Below, piece after piece: positions 10,458 to 22,005 of a DNA stretch of 64,000 bases. The position numbers and the translations under genes are program-made. The notes beneath the pieces were generated by a model. It was not told where the DNA came from and searched no databases. It worked only from the letters and a program-made list of their open reading frames with translations. The stretch lies in the NCBI GenBank assembly GCA_034509735.1, contig JACGWO010000006.1, forward strand, positions 11,733,001 to 11,797,000, read 5' to 3'. Within the stretch, counting starts at the first letter, position 1. Each line of letters begins with the position of its first letter. The stretch comes from Sesamum alatum (Eukaryota > Streptophyta > Magnoliopsida > Lamiales > Pedaliaceae).

Positions 10458-11519
10458 TCACTTGAATAAATAAGGATATTTGTCTCTCATATGCTCCTCT
10501 ACTTCCCAAGTTGCCTCTATCAGAGAATGATGGCTCCACTTCACTTTTACCATTGGTATCTCCTTATTTCTCAATTCTCTTACACTTCTGTCTAGAATCT
10601 CCGTTGGCTCTTCCACATATGTCAACTCCTCAGAAATCTCTATCTCTGATTCACGGATGACGTGACTAGGATCAGATCGATATCGTCGTAGCATCGAAAC
10701 ATGGAAAACATCATGTATCCATGCCAACTCTAGTGGCAATACTAGTCGATACGCTAATGACCCAATTCTTTCAATAATTTCATACGGTCGAATATATCTC
10801 GGACTCAACTTCCCTTGCTTGCCAAATCTTAAGATCCCCTTCCATGGAGCTACCTTCAGAAAAACCTTATCACCTATTTCATATTCCATCTCCCTTCGGT
10901 GTTTATCCGTATAACTTTTCTGTCGATCTTGAGCTGCTTTCAGGCACTTTTTCACTATCTGTATCTTTTCCACCGTTTCTTGTACCAATTCCGGACCTTC
11001 CAGCTGCCGTGATCCCTCCATATCCCAACATACTGGACTGCGACATCTCCTTCCATATAAAGCTTCGTACGGGGCCATACCGATACTAGAATGAAAACTA
11101 TTGTTGTACGCAAACTCCATCAAAGGTAGATGATCATCCCAGTTACCCTTAAACTCTATTGTACAAGCCCTCATCATATCTTCCAGGGTCTGAATTGTTC
11201 TTTCTGACTGCCCATCTGTCTGAGGATGAAATGCAGTACTGAAATGTAAATTTGTGCCCATTGCCCTTTGTAAACTTCTCCAAAAATGTGAGGTAAATCG
11301 AGGATCTCTGTCTGACACAATAGATACAGGCACACCATGTAATCTCACGATCTCAGAAACATACAACTCGGCTAACTTATCCAGAGAATCACCTAGTCGT
11401 ATCGGCAAGAAATGTGCTGATTTCGTTAGTCTATCTACAATTACCCAAATAACATCATGCTTCCTGAGTGTACGTGGCAACCCTACGACAAAATCCATAG
11501 TAATCTTTCCCACTTCCAT
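10458..11519 (-). CDS. Integrase core and chromodomain-like tail of the Tekay-type element (open fragment)
   Basis: An intact 353-residue frame. It starts at MEVGKITMDFVVGLP, inside the catalytic domain, so the Met is not the true start. DDE residues are visible: Asp in TMDFV (about residue 9), Asp in IVSDRDPRFTSHFW, and Glu in HPQTDGQSERTIQTLE. Then come the AYNNSFHSSIGMAPYEALYGR region, the GPY/F-like linker (KLSPRYIRPYEIIERIG) and a C-terminal chromodomain-like segment (EIPMVKVKWSHHSLIEATWE). The protein inserts cDNA into chromosomes; in chromoviruses the tail is thought to guide it to heterochromatin. The N-terminal zinc-binding part lies just upstream in another frame (11520-11700), separated by a stop and a frameshift. 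Confidence 0.85.
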   Translation of the reverse strand: MEVGKITMDFVVGLPRTLRKHDVIWVIVDRLTKSAHFLPIRLGDSLDKLAELYVSEIVRLHGVPVSIVSDRDPRFTSHFWRSLQRAMGTNLHFSTAFHPQTDGQSERTIQTLEDMMRACTIEFKGNWDDHLPLMEFAYNNSFHSSIGMAPYEALYGRRCRSPVCWDMEGSRQLEGPELVQETVEKIQIVKKCLKAAQDRQKSYTDKHRREMEYEIGDKVFLKVAPWKGILRFGKQGKLSPRYIRPYEIIERIGSLAYRLVLPLELAWIHDVFHVSMLRRYRSDPSHVIRESEIEISEELTYVEEPTEILDRSVRELRNKEIPMVKVKWSHHSLIEATWEVEEHMRDKYPYLFK

Positions 11520-12174
11520 TCCGATATGGATAAAGGCCGAAGTTTACCTGCTGGCGCCTGATGTCTGCTTTACCTGCTGACATGTCATACATTTGGCCAC
11601 AAACTCTGCCACATCCTTCTTCATTGTCTGCCACTAGTAGTACGGTCTTAAATTCCGATACATCTTTGTAATACCAGGATGCATGGAATATGGTGCATTA
11701 TGAGCTTCTTGCAAGATCTCTCCTCGTAACCCATCTACGTCAGGTACACAAATTCTCTCCCCGTTCACTATTACTCCATCAGCTCTTATCGAAAAATTTG
11801 ACTTCTTACCGTGTTTCATTCTCTCCAGCATCCGTAATAAGAAAAGATCCTGAGTCTGTGCTTCTTTGATTTGATCCACAAAGTGTGGCTTAAGTTGCAA
11901 GCCTGCCAACAATCCCGCCATCTGATCAACTTCCAATTTCGCATTCATAGATCTCATTTCTAGCAAACCCTGCTTTGAAGCATCCGTGTACACTACATAT
12001 CCACCACTACCAGACGGTAAAGCTAAAATGGAGTTGAGGTCAGTCTTTTCTTCAACTCATCAAAGCTTCGTTGGCACTGTTCAGTCCACTGAAATACTAC
12101 TCCCTTCCTTAGTAACTTTGTCAAAGGACCGGCAATTATGGAGAAGCCCTCGACGAATCTCCTATAATACCCTG
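11520..12174 (-). pseudogene. Truncated RNase H and integrase zinc-binding region
   Basis: After the reverse transcriptase the minus strand encodes [13 protein letters not shown] and then FQWTEQCQRSFDELKKRLTS. A frameshift near 12035 leads to GYVVYTDASKQGL, which holds the first catalytic Asp of RNase H. The frame then jumps straight to LEMRSMNAKLEVDQM, a linker normally more than 100 residues later, so most of RNase H is deleted. The integrase zinc finger follows (His in HNAPYSMHPGIT, Cys in CMTCQQV), with a stop codon at about 11634 and a frameshift near 11540. No active RNase H can be made. Confidence 0.82.
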
Positions 12175-14056
12175 CTAACCCCAAGAACTTCGAACTTCAG
12201 TCGCATTCTTCGGTACTCTCCATTCCATGATAGCTTTCACTTTTGAAGGGTCGGGCATAACCCCATCACCCGATATCACATGCCCGAGGAAAACCATCTG
12301 ATTTATCCAGAATTCACATTTGCTTAGTTTAGCATACAACTCTTTCTCCTTCAAGATCTGTAACACTATCCTCAAATGTTGTTCATGCTCCTCCCGGCTC
12401 CTCGAGTACACCAAAATATCATCTATAAAAACAATAACAAACTGATCCAGGTACTCGTGGAATGTACGATTCATCAATGCCATAAACGCTGCCGGTGCAT
12501 TTGTTAACCCAAATGGCATTACCAAGAACTCATAGTGACCATAACGTATGCGAAAAAGCTGTTTTCGGTATGTCATTTTCGGCTACCCTCAACTGCCAAT
12601 ACCCAGACCTCAAATCGATCTTTGAAAATGTTGTAGCCCCCTTCAATTGATCCAGTAAGTCATCAATCCTCGGCAAAGGATATTTATTCTTCACTGTCAC
12701 CCTATTCAACTGACGGTAGTCGACACACAATCTCATACTGCCATCCTTCTTCTTCACAAATAGCACTGGTGCCCCCCACGGTGAAGTACTCGGTCTGATA
12801 AATCCTTTCTCCAACAATTCTTCTATTTGTTTCTTAAGTTCTTGCAATTCCACTGGGGCCATTCTATACAGTGCAATAGAAATCGGGGCAACTCCTGGAA
12901 GAGTTTCTATCGTAAAGTCCACTTCCCTATGTGGTGGCAAACCTAGTAAGTCATTAGGGAACACTTCAGGAAAATCCCTCACTATAGGAATTTCCTCCAA
13001 CGCGAGATTAACCTTCTCTGCATCTATCACATGAGCTAGATATGCCTCACATCCTTCTAGCATTAATCGTCTTGCCTCCATGGCTGATATTACACAAACT
13101 GGCACTACCTGTCGCTCCCCCACGAATACTACTTTTGGCTGGCTGGACGATTCAATCGTCACTCCCTTTTTATAACAATCAACCACTGCTTTATGTTGTG
13201 CTAGCCAATCCATCCCCAAAATTACATCAAACTCCTTCAAATTCATCACTACGAGATCCACAGGCAAATTTACATCTCCAATCCTCACCAAACTTCCCTT
13301 CCTAACACTATTCACTACTACACCCCCTCCCACAGGTAGATAAACCATCAAATTATATCCCAAAGGACTATTCTCACCTGGTATTTTTGATGCAAATTCT
13401 GATGATATATATGAATGCGTAGAGCCAGGATCAATCAAAACATAAGCCTCAACGTTAAATAACAAGATCGTACCTGATATCACGTCATTCGAAGCTGGAG
13501 CTTCTTCTCTGGTCATGTTGCATATTCTTGCTTGGGTCTGTCTCTGAGTGACTTGTGCTCCGGACCCCCTCGCATCCCCATCAGTAGTGTGATCACCATC
13601 TCTGTTACCAGTGCCTCTACCTCTACCCCTACCTCTACCTCTGCCTCTCTCAACTCCTCGGCCACTGCTCCCAATACTGCTTTGACTTTGGGTCTCTCTG
13701 GACGCACTTCCACCTAAACTCGCGGTCTGACTGGGACAATCCCTAGATATGTGTCCTCTACCTCCGCAGTTATAACAAATCCTGGGTATAGCATCTGGTC
13801 CCCAACACTGTCCTGAATGTCGCCTCCCACAAGTAGAACAACTAGAAGTGAAAGCTGACCCCCTGCTGTAACTCTGTCCAACTCCCCTACCTGATCCAAT
13901 AGAAGGCATAGTAAACGAATTGCGCTCGATCGAACCTCTATTGAAACCCGTTGGTCCACTGAACCTCGGTCCACTACTTCCCCGGAAAATAGGTCCACCA
14001 CGCGAAAAGTTCCCTCCTCCAGCAGAAAATGAACGACCCGTTCCCCTCTTGGTCAA
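12175..14056 (-). pseudogene. Nucleocapsid, protease and reverse transcriptase, frameshifted
   Basis: Frame 14056-12530 starts in a Gly/Arg/Ser-rich nucleocapsid with CCHC knuckle [14 protein letters not shown]. It continues through the protease ([17 protein letters not shown], then DVILGMDWL) into reverse transcriptase ([20 protein letters not shown] and [15 protein letters not shown]). An apparent extra T in a T run near 12553 shifts the frame. The rest continues at 12576-12175 with [17 protein letters not shown], the catalytic FIDDILVYS (F variant of YxDD), and [20 protein letters not shown]. The enzyme would copy element RNA into DNA in the particle. With the shift it is a pseudogene. Confidence 0.88.
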
Positions 14057-14921
14057 CCTACTCGACTCCCCACTGCATATGTTGATTTTCTCTTTTCTTC
14101 CATATTCTTCTTCTCTTCGGTTACAGCCTCTTCCATCCGAACTGCTGACTCAACAAGAGTTTTGAAATTCGTAATTCTAACTGCCAGACCTTTTTTTATC
14201 TCCGGTCGTAGCCCCTGCTCAAAACGGTAACAACGATCCTCCTGTGTCGCTATTGCTTCTGGTGCATACTTGGCTAATGTAGCAAAACGAAGTTCATATT
14301 CTGCCACTGTCTGATCATCCCCTTGCACTAAGTTTAGAAATTCCATCCTCTTCTTATCTCGATACATCTTGGGTCTATATTTATCATCGAACTCGCTCTG
14401 AAACTCAGCCCAAGTTATCTCTCTTGGCTCATATGCCCTCTTTACGGACCTCCACCAAATCAAGGCATTCCCCACGAACAAAGAAACAACATACTTCAGT
14501 CGATTCTCCGGAGTACAGTTCACTAAGTTCAGCATGTCTTCGACCTTTTCCCACCATCTCTCACCAATCTCAGGATCTAAGGTACCCTCAAATTCAGCAG
14601 CTCCCATCTTTCTGATTCTTTCATAATTACGATCAATTGTAGTAACTGCTAGTGCTGGCGCTGGAGCAGGTGTCTGCGCCTGTGCAAGAAATTGTGCTTG
14701 GGCTTGTGCTTGGGCCTGGAGGGCCATCTGAAGAATCTGTGCACATTCTGGTGGTAACCCTACCGCTGGAGCACCACCGGGAGGAATAGGAGCATCACCA
14801 CCAACAGCCTCTCGACCTATCTCCACCCCACCTGCACTCGCGGTGCAATCGAGCCCTCTTCGGACTCCCCTGACACTTCCCTACCAGCTAATGGGTCAGC
14901 ACGTGCACCTTGAGAAGCCAT
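14053..14921 (-). pseudogene. Gag of the Tekay-type element
   Basis: The open part (14826-14053, 257 residues) has an Ala/Gln-rich stretch (AQAQAQAQFLAQAQ) followed by the gag core: FEGTLDPEIGERWWEKVEDM, NALIWWRSVKRAYEPREI, YRPKMYRDKKRMEFLNLVQG and YELRFATLAKYAPEAI. A better start is ATG at 14921 (MASQGARADPLAG...), but a frameshift near 14830 separates it from the core. A second shift at about 14055 separates gag from the CCHC-protease frame. It is a structural particle protein when intact. Confidence 0.87.
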
Positions 14922-14986
14922 CCTACATTAGACAATTCAGCCATTAGACACATCTCATAGCCAACCAAACACCCTAGAAACGTAGA

Positions 14987-15001
14987 CCTGCTCTGATACC
15001 A
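14987..15001 (-). other. Primer binding site, initiator tRNA-Met
   Basis: The minus strand reads tggtatcagagcagg, the standard plant tRNA-iMet primer complement. It sits five bases inside the 5' LTR. Confidence 0.9.
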
Positions 15002-15006
15002 CCTAA

Positions 15007-17147
15007 TGTAACACCCCCTACTTTACTACACCTAGTTACCATTAATTAATCTTTCATTTTCTTAATCTCAACTTATCTTATAACATAATATAAATTTTAT
15101 CTATCAATATAAAAAAATATATATACGACATGAGATAATAAACATAGCCAAAAACCTTATATTTACTTCCCACCACTGTACATAAGAAAAAGATAACCAA
15201 CGTCCAACTGTCCAAAGTCTTACAACAAGCTCTACAATACTAGGATATTTTAATTATATAGCCCAAAAACTTCCACCTTCGATGTCACGGCTGACCCACC
15301 TATTCAGTGTCAGCGGTACGGCTCAAGATCCAATAGTATTAGTCCGTGCGACCTATCTCCTGAAACGTATGTGGCAAGGAATGAGCTGCCTACTCAATAA
15401 GTATAGCCTTTCGGTCTATATATAAGTATACGAGCAACCAATCAAGTATAAAACAAGTATACCTACACAATCCAACATGCGACATACATTACAGCAGATA
15501 AGAAATCACATAGCTACAATAAGATATCAACTCAAGACATAATAGAGGTAATTTAGTTGTTTCGTTAGGGCCCTGCTTAACCAACCTGGAGTGCATCACT
15601 CAATGAGTTTAGCCGGCTATCACCATCATCATCGTCACAATCACAATACTTTCTTTTTTTCTTTCCACTCTCTTTTCTTTTTTGATATCACACAGCACAC
15701 AGCTCGTGTGTATCCCATCCTCACTGATATCACACAGCACACAGCTCGTGTGTATCCCATCCTTACTGATATCACACAGCACACAGCTCGTGTGTATCCC
15801 ATCATCTCTATTGATCAATGACAGCACACAGCTCGTCATCGATCGTATTATTCTAAGCCATTGAGTATGCTCCCCAATTAGTTAAGCCATCGTTTCATTT
15901 AATAATCATTCACTCGTCAATACCATTCCTATTTGAGTTCATATCACAATTGATTATACAACCCCACAATCATTCAACCAACGTCCGTGCAGCACAATCA
16001 CACTTTAGCATATAATAGCAATTCCATAGATATAACGATCAGTTTAATCATAATCGACACCCATAATCAAGTATATAAACAATCCATATTCATATCCTCA
16101 TAATTATATATATATATATATATATATCCAAAATTCAATATCAAGTTCTCACGTAAGCATATAAATATATATTTATATCCAACAATTTATATTTATATAC
16201 ATATATATATAAACCAATTAGCTATACTTACCTCAAATCTCAAAATGGTCTTGTCGACACGAAAAGCTGCTCAACCCTCCACTTTATCGTCACGTCCTAT
16301 AGTAAATTATAATTTATACGATTAATAACTCATAAATATCGTAAGTTCTAATTAATATATTATATAATATTCGCATCGTTCTATTTATATAAAAATTCAA
16401 CCCCCCGTTCCATTTTATTTTAAATAACTTAACTTTCTACACTTCTTAGGTATACTTTTAATTTATCAACTAACTCATATAATTCCATTTTATAAAAACC
16501 CTCATACCATTATAACTACCAGTGTTAATAATATTTCTAACTTAAAGTATTATAAAAATCTTATATTTTCTTAAATAACTTTTCAATAATATTTCTATTA
16601 ATTCCTATCAATTCCTCGCTATTATATAATATGATTAAACACCAATATATATATATATATATATATAATTAAGTATTTAGTCAATACACCCGATGAAATT
16701 GAATACATTAATTACAATAGTGATTAAATCTTGCAAATCTAGTAATTTAGTTACCCAATTATAGCAATCTTATATCAAATGTGATATTTAATATAACACT
16801 AGTTTAACTAGTCAAACTCATAAAATTTTCCGATTAAATAGTAAATCGATCAATATAAACTACATTTAATAAATGGACTAATTACATATTATAATTATAT
16901 AAATTAATAAAAATAAAAACTAAAAATTTTCATACCTGTTTTCGTCTTCCGGAGAGAAACTGAATGTTGAAGAAATGTTGAAGGAAGGTGTGTACTTGAA
17001 ATGTGTTTTAGTGTTACACACCAACATATGTATTATTAATTTATTAATAATGGTGAGGTGGTGGTGGAGTGACTTCCACCCCACTTATATATATATATAT
17101 ATATATATATATCATATTAAATTATATTATTATTATATATATATATC

Positions 17148-17187
<40 letters not shown>

Positions 17188-17337
17188 TTACAATTAATAT
17201 AATTCGCTCCCAAATTATTCCGTTCAAGTTTTATCATATTCCAATTTCAATCTATAATTTATTTATAATTAACTCAAATTTTCTTAATAATTACTAATTA
17301 ATCTCTCAATTATTTATAAAATCCTACGAACGTCACA
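15007..17337 (-). repeat. Long LTR (5' LTR) of the Tekay-type element
   Basis: 2331 bp, starting tgtaacaccccctacttta and ending acgaacgtcaca. It includes a 1.24-kb middle section (about 15508-16770) absent from the other LTR. That section holds a 42-bp tandem repeat and TA runs at about 16110 and 16645. Confidence 0.92.
15684..15809. repeat. 42-bp tandem repeat, three copies, in the long LTR
   Basis: Units start at 15684, 15726 and 15768 with gatatcacacagcacacag. They contain the small palindrome acacagctcgtgt. A degenerate fourth copy follows to about 15840. Confidence 0.92.
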
Positions 17338-17342
17338 ATTTA

Positions 17343-18060
17343 AATGTATAAATTCATATGTCCATAATAATTACGAAACAAGAAAAATATGAAAAAATTA
17401 AATCTATAAATTTAAATAGAAAAATGTTACAATCTCTAAGTGAAGATTGTTCCATGATTCTTCACTTCGAATGCCAATCAAAGGGCTTGAAGCGTATTTT
17501 TAGATGTGGATGTGTGTTGCCTTGAAATGTGGTGTCAAGGTATGAACATTTGATGCCAAGGAAGAGGTGGAACCTTCGTTTGCATAGCTTCGCTGTGGAA
17601 GATAGCTTCTAGACTTAAGTCATTTGATTTTGTTGTGTCTTGTGTGTTGTATGTAATGTGGAATGACTTGTTGTATGGTGAATATCCATTTTCATAGGCG
17701 TGAGGAGGGCTTTAGGTAGCTTGGGCTTATCTCTGTTGGGCTTTAACACCATAGGTTTCGATATGGGTCCATCAATTAATTGACTGCAGTTGAATATGTT
17801 TTGGCCTAATTTGTCAATTCAATATAAAGAAAACTTGTATTTATCTTGGATCGGTCCATGAAACCCAAATTTAGTGTGGGCTTATGAATTCATTGTCTTA
17901 AAAACATGAAAAGCCCAAATCTATTTATTAACTTTTAATACCCAATTATTAGCCAATTTATGGGCTTTTACTTGGTAATTTGTTCCAAAATTTCAATGTC
18001 AACACCAATTTTAGAAGAATTCCCTGTCGTTGTATTTGATATCCAAGATCTTAAGTTGGA
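17343..18060 (-). repeat. Right arm of the inverted MULE duplication
   Basis: This is the 3' flank and last coding codons of the MULE transposase. Its reverse complement matches 1530-2020 plus 9139-9312. Before the two retroelements inserted, the arms would have faced each other across a spacer of only about 60 bp (17345-17405), forming a ~1.3-kb imperfect palindrome. Confidence 0.75.
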
Positions 18061-21000
18061 CAAAGGGATAAAATTCATTCCTCCTTTCACAATCATATAA
18101 TTGTGGATTTGAGCAGATGACCAATTAATCTGCAAAACAATAAACACATTTTTCAGGTCTTTATCACATAAATTAATGATTAAAATTAACTATGCAAGAA
18201 AAAATGACAAGCAAGTTAACACTGAATACCTTGATTGATGCAACTCTAGTGACATTGTTTCCTTTATTAGGCCTTCTCATCTGAAAAACTAAAATACCAA
18301 GAGTTAATAAAGGTAAAAACATGTATATGATGTATATTCATTGACATAGAATTACACGTATTTTTTGTCTAGTGGCTTTGTTTTAAATAAATTTATTCAT
18401 TATTGAAGCTTGAGTTCCATGCAAATCTATGAGTCTTATTCTTGGAAGACTGGTTGTTCATTTTGACTTGCTCTATAGGTGCGGAAACCTCCACAATACC
18501 CTATTCACTTTGGCCAATTTTCTTTTCTTGCATATTGTGGAATTATGATTAGTACCTACACATGTTTTACATTTGTTTGTTCTTTTTATCCCTCTAAATC
18601 AAAATCTGTTAGAACTTGCAATCGGGGACTCTTCTGGCTCTCTCATCCTCAACGTTTGGGGGCCTACCAACCTTTCATTTATACAAAGGTGGCAAAAGAG
18701 GTTCATTGATGCTCTTTGGTCACAAATCAGGTCCACTGAGGCCAAGAGAGGGCGCTCATAGCATTTTAAGAATGTGTAAATGCTACGATACTTATGCACA
18801 TAAGGTTCAGGTTCATCATCTTTACACCATATGGCAAAAAATTGCATACTTACAAGGAATGCCAGTTACATCTCACTTTCTGCAATTGTGTGTTCTTTTC
18901 CTTAAGTTCACAATATGCTAGTCCAATTGTTCCACTATTGTGAAGTTTCAATCATCATATCTTATCGGTATGCACTCTCCTTCCTCTTTCATTATTTTCA
19001 CAAGAATTATTTTTATGTTCGGGCATATTACACCAACCCACTTTGCAACTGTTTCTCTATTCAATTGCATTTTAGTCTTTAACAAATTCCTAAAGTTTCA
19101 AGGAATAAAATCACTGGTTTGTCTCTTGATCTAGGATTAAGCCGTTGAAACACTCACACACTATTTAGAAGGATTTCACACTTTATAGGGGTTGTAATAA
19201 GATCTGGTCCATGTGTTGGAGGGTTTTCTTTACCAACTATAGGTATGCCTCCTCACATTCTATAGTGTGCATTTTGCTTATAAAATCTTCAATTCTATAC
19301 GCTTTAATTGCTGCCCATAATGCATTTTTTATAGCAACTCCAGTGAAGCCATCTTTTCTCATGTTGTTGTGTAAATGTCCCACACAAATTTATATTCAAC
19401 ATTTAGGAATACAGTCACAAAAGTTGGAAGCAAGCCCTTTTGCTTATCAGACATGAAAGTCTAGTAGTGATCATTCTCAAACCTTATATCATTGTCTAAT
19501 GTTTAAACACTACATCTAATTGTCTCTTGTTTCATTCTCAACTATTACGCATGCAATTGAAAAAAATGTTAGTGTTTGGATCTAGTTCCACTACTGGCAA
19601 TAACTAACCCTCATGATTTGCCTTTATAAAGGAGTCGTCAACACTAATCATGGACTTGTACCCATTCTTGAAAAATGTTAGTGTTTGGATCTACTCCCAT
19701 AGTAGGCAATAACTAACCCCCACCCATGATTTCCCTTTAAAAAGCAGCCATCAACACTGATCACAGGCTTGCATCCATTCTTGAAGGCCAACTTACATGC
19801 ATTGCAACACATGTAAAATCTAAGAAATCTTTTATGTTCCTCTCATTCTCCTTCAAACAATTTCATTCCAGTTGTTGAACCTGAATTGCTTCTAATGAGT
19901 TCCTCACAGTAATCCCCTATTTTAGTAAAATGTTCCTCTATGATATCCTGCATCAAGTTCAATACCTTTCCTCTTACCTTGTTGGCTTTTGATTTTTATA
20001 CATTAGCTTTTAAGGTAGTGCAATCATTCATGAGCTTTGTAGTGTGTAATTTGGATTATCTTTGAATTCTTTTGCAAAAGTCTACCAATCCAACCTGATA
20101 TAATTCTGAGAGCATTTGTTATGTTCGTAATTATAACTTTATTTTCCCCTAGATAATCATTCTACATCTTTGATACTTAGAAAAACCATGTACATACAAC
20201 TTTTTTTTTCCTTATTGTTATCAATCTTAACTTATCAATTTTCTAAAACTTGATCATTATAGATATTCGAAGACAATGGTCTTGAATTGCAAATTTAGCA
20301 TCAACGTTAGAACTAAAAGTCAAACCTAGTTTAAGTCTAGAGTTTTCATTTTTAGTCTTAGATTAAACATTGGGTTCTTCATCTTACCCTCTTAATCAGC
20401 CCCATATTTAGCAAAGTCATCATCACAACCAATACACCCCTCTTCATCACCATCTTCATTATGCGGTCTACTACCCTCAATGGACTTATCCTTGTTTGAA
20501 TCAACAAATTCAACCTTAGGATCGACATATGAATAAAAGAGTTGATCATGTTTAGATATTATGCTCGAAGCCATAAAATACATATATCATCCTCACTTGA
20601 AGCATCTCCCTCACTCTCATTCTCCTCGTTCCTCTCATTTACATCATTTCTTTCACGCCCAGATTCCCCTCAGTCTCCTCAATTTTAACAAATTCATTAA
20701 CTGACCCACCTTCATGGCTACACATAACCTCAGTTTCCAAGCCTCCCTCCAAGTCAAGATGTTCTAGGACCGACGTATATATTTTTTTAAAATATACACC
20801 CATGAATCTTCTTCTATGCACTTATGATTTCTATCAAAGTTGTTCTCATGCTTCACCCAAAAACTAATTTTACACTTCTCGTTATACCCGAATTTTGTAT
20901 GAAAAGCTCACAAATGCAACATGCCTATTTTATCTATAATAGCAAACTCAAAAGAACTCTACACTCCTTCCTACATAGTACCTATGTGGAGCGTGCTTCA

Positions 21001-21075
21001 TAACTCCACCATAGTAAATTTTTTAATGTAAAATAACAAGGTTCCACCATCCACATTAGTATCATTCTTTCATTT
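17968..21075 (-). pseudogene. Mutator-like (MuDR-type) transposase pseudogene
   Basis: Minus-strand fragments in several frames spell out a plant MULE transposase in order. The N-terminal MuDR domain is near 20990-20880 (YYVGRSVEFFEF, KFGYNEKCKISFWVK). An acidic linker with DEEGCIGCDDDFAKYGAD is near 20400-20460. The catalytic region begins near 19800 (KNGCKPVISVDGCFLKG, holding the first catalytic Asp) and continues with KFCVGHLHNNMRKDGF and CEEAYLWL near 19200-19400. The C2H-type SWIM zinc finger follows near 18840-18890, and then EPEPYVHKYRSIYTFLKCYE. Two small 3' exons with AG/GT borders end at a TAA at 17968-17970. Stops and frameshifts are frequent. It would have cut and pasted MULEs in the nucleus; it is now inactive. 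Confidence 0.85.
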
Positions 21076-21083
21076 GAATAACA

Positions 21084-21250
21084 AGGATAAATTACAAAAG
21101 ATCCCCCTATGTTTTGCTTAATCTGCAGAACACCCCATTGTGTTAATTTTATAACCAAAATACCCCTTGTAATTTTAAAAATAATGTATAAATGCTATTT
21201 CCGTCAAATGTCATTAACACCATTGAAATTTTTACTGAATTACCCATTAT
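21084..21250. mobile_element. Half of a MULE-type MITE
   Basis: It starts ggataaattacaaaagatcc and continues with ccccctatg, accccattgtgtt and taccccttgtaa, like the ends of other MULE foldbacks in this window. I found no matching opposite arm before 21700, so it is truncated or its partner has decayed. Confidence 0.4.
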
Positions 21251-21484
21251 GCCCTTAATAAATTTCTTTCGTATTGGTAGTTGTTAGATCTTTCGTAGAT
21301 CTAAATCAATGGTCTTAATCATTCAAAAAATGACGATCCAGATTTCTTTGTTGTGTTTACTTATTTTTCCTACTTTGTTGTGTTTACTTATTTCACTTTC
21401 TATGCATGTCATGGACAAAGCTCACATACTGTACATACCTAATCGCATATTATGACGATTATGAAATCAACTTCCGAAGGTTGG

Positions 21485-21705
21485 TCTGAAATGTTCGAAG
21501 TTGAGGACCTTGAAATAGGGCATCGAGGGTCCTATAGAGACTTGCACAAAGTAATGTATCCATTAGATGGTTGTCAAGTTTCATTAACGATAGGCGTGTG
21601 ACATCTATATATGGTTAGCGGGTAGTTGAGAAAGGGTTGTCAAGCTAATTGAACTGACTCGCTGGGAGTTGAAGCGGGAAGTATCGCAAAAGTTAACAAC
21701 ATATA
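21485..21705 (+). repeat. Diverged fragment of the copia LTR family
   Basis: Resembles 22260-22440 of the copia LTR in order: tctgaaat, aggacc, tcgagggtcc, gacttgcac, gtttcat, and gactcgc followed by gggag. It is much more diverged than the two LTRs of the resident element, so it is an older relic. Confidence 0.5.
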
Positions 21706-22005
21706 AACAAAAAATCTGCTGGAAAATTAAAACCTCACGGAAAAAACCGCCATAAAATGCGACACAAAAGATGTCTCAAAAATCCGTCTCAAAATGTGCC
21801 GTTGCAAAATGCGTCTTAAGTTTGTGATGTCATTTGGGTTTTCGGGACGGAAACTCGTCTCAAAATTTCTGACAAGTTTGAGACGACTATGCGTCTCAAA
21901 AGCCATTGCAAAAGAATTAATCAAGAACCGTTCCACATTGTGACAAACCCACTGGAAAAATAACTCACCTATTATCCGTCCATCGAACAACATTTGGGAC
22001 GGGGA

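Larger units (their letters stand above)
9313..17337 (-). mobile_element. Ty3/gypsy chromovirus (Tekay/Del type), internally deleted
   Basis: An 8.0-kb element with LTRs at 9313-10404 and 15007-17337 and perfect target duplication attta at 9308-9312 and 17338-17342. In minus orientation it has an initiator-tRNA-Met primer site, gag with CCHC, aspartic protease, reverse transcriptase, a truncated RNase H, and an integrase whose C-terminus ends in a chromodomain-like stretch. Gag (FEGTLDPEIGERWWEKVEDM) and the tail (EATWEVEEHMRDKYPYLF) fit the Tekay/Del chromoviruses. LTR parts that align are nearly identical, so it is the youngest large insertion here. It is nevertheless disabled by frameshifts and an RNase H deletion. 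Confidence 0.93.

Noticed and set aside
15684..15840. Regular repeats considered as CRISPR
   Set aside because: Contiguous tandem units with no spacers, in a plant retroelement LTR.
15591..15864. Frames of about 60-76 residues with repeated ITQHTARVYPI
   Set aside because: Direct translation of the 42-bp tandem repeat in a retroelement LTR.
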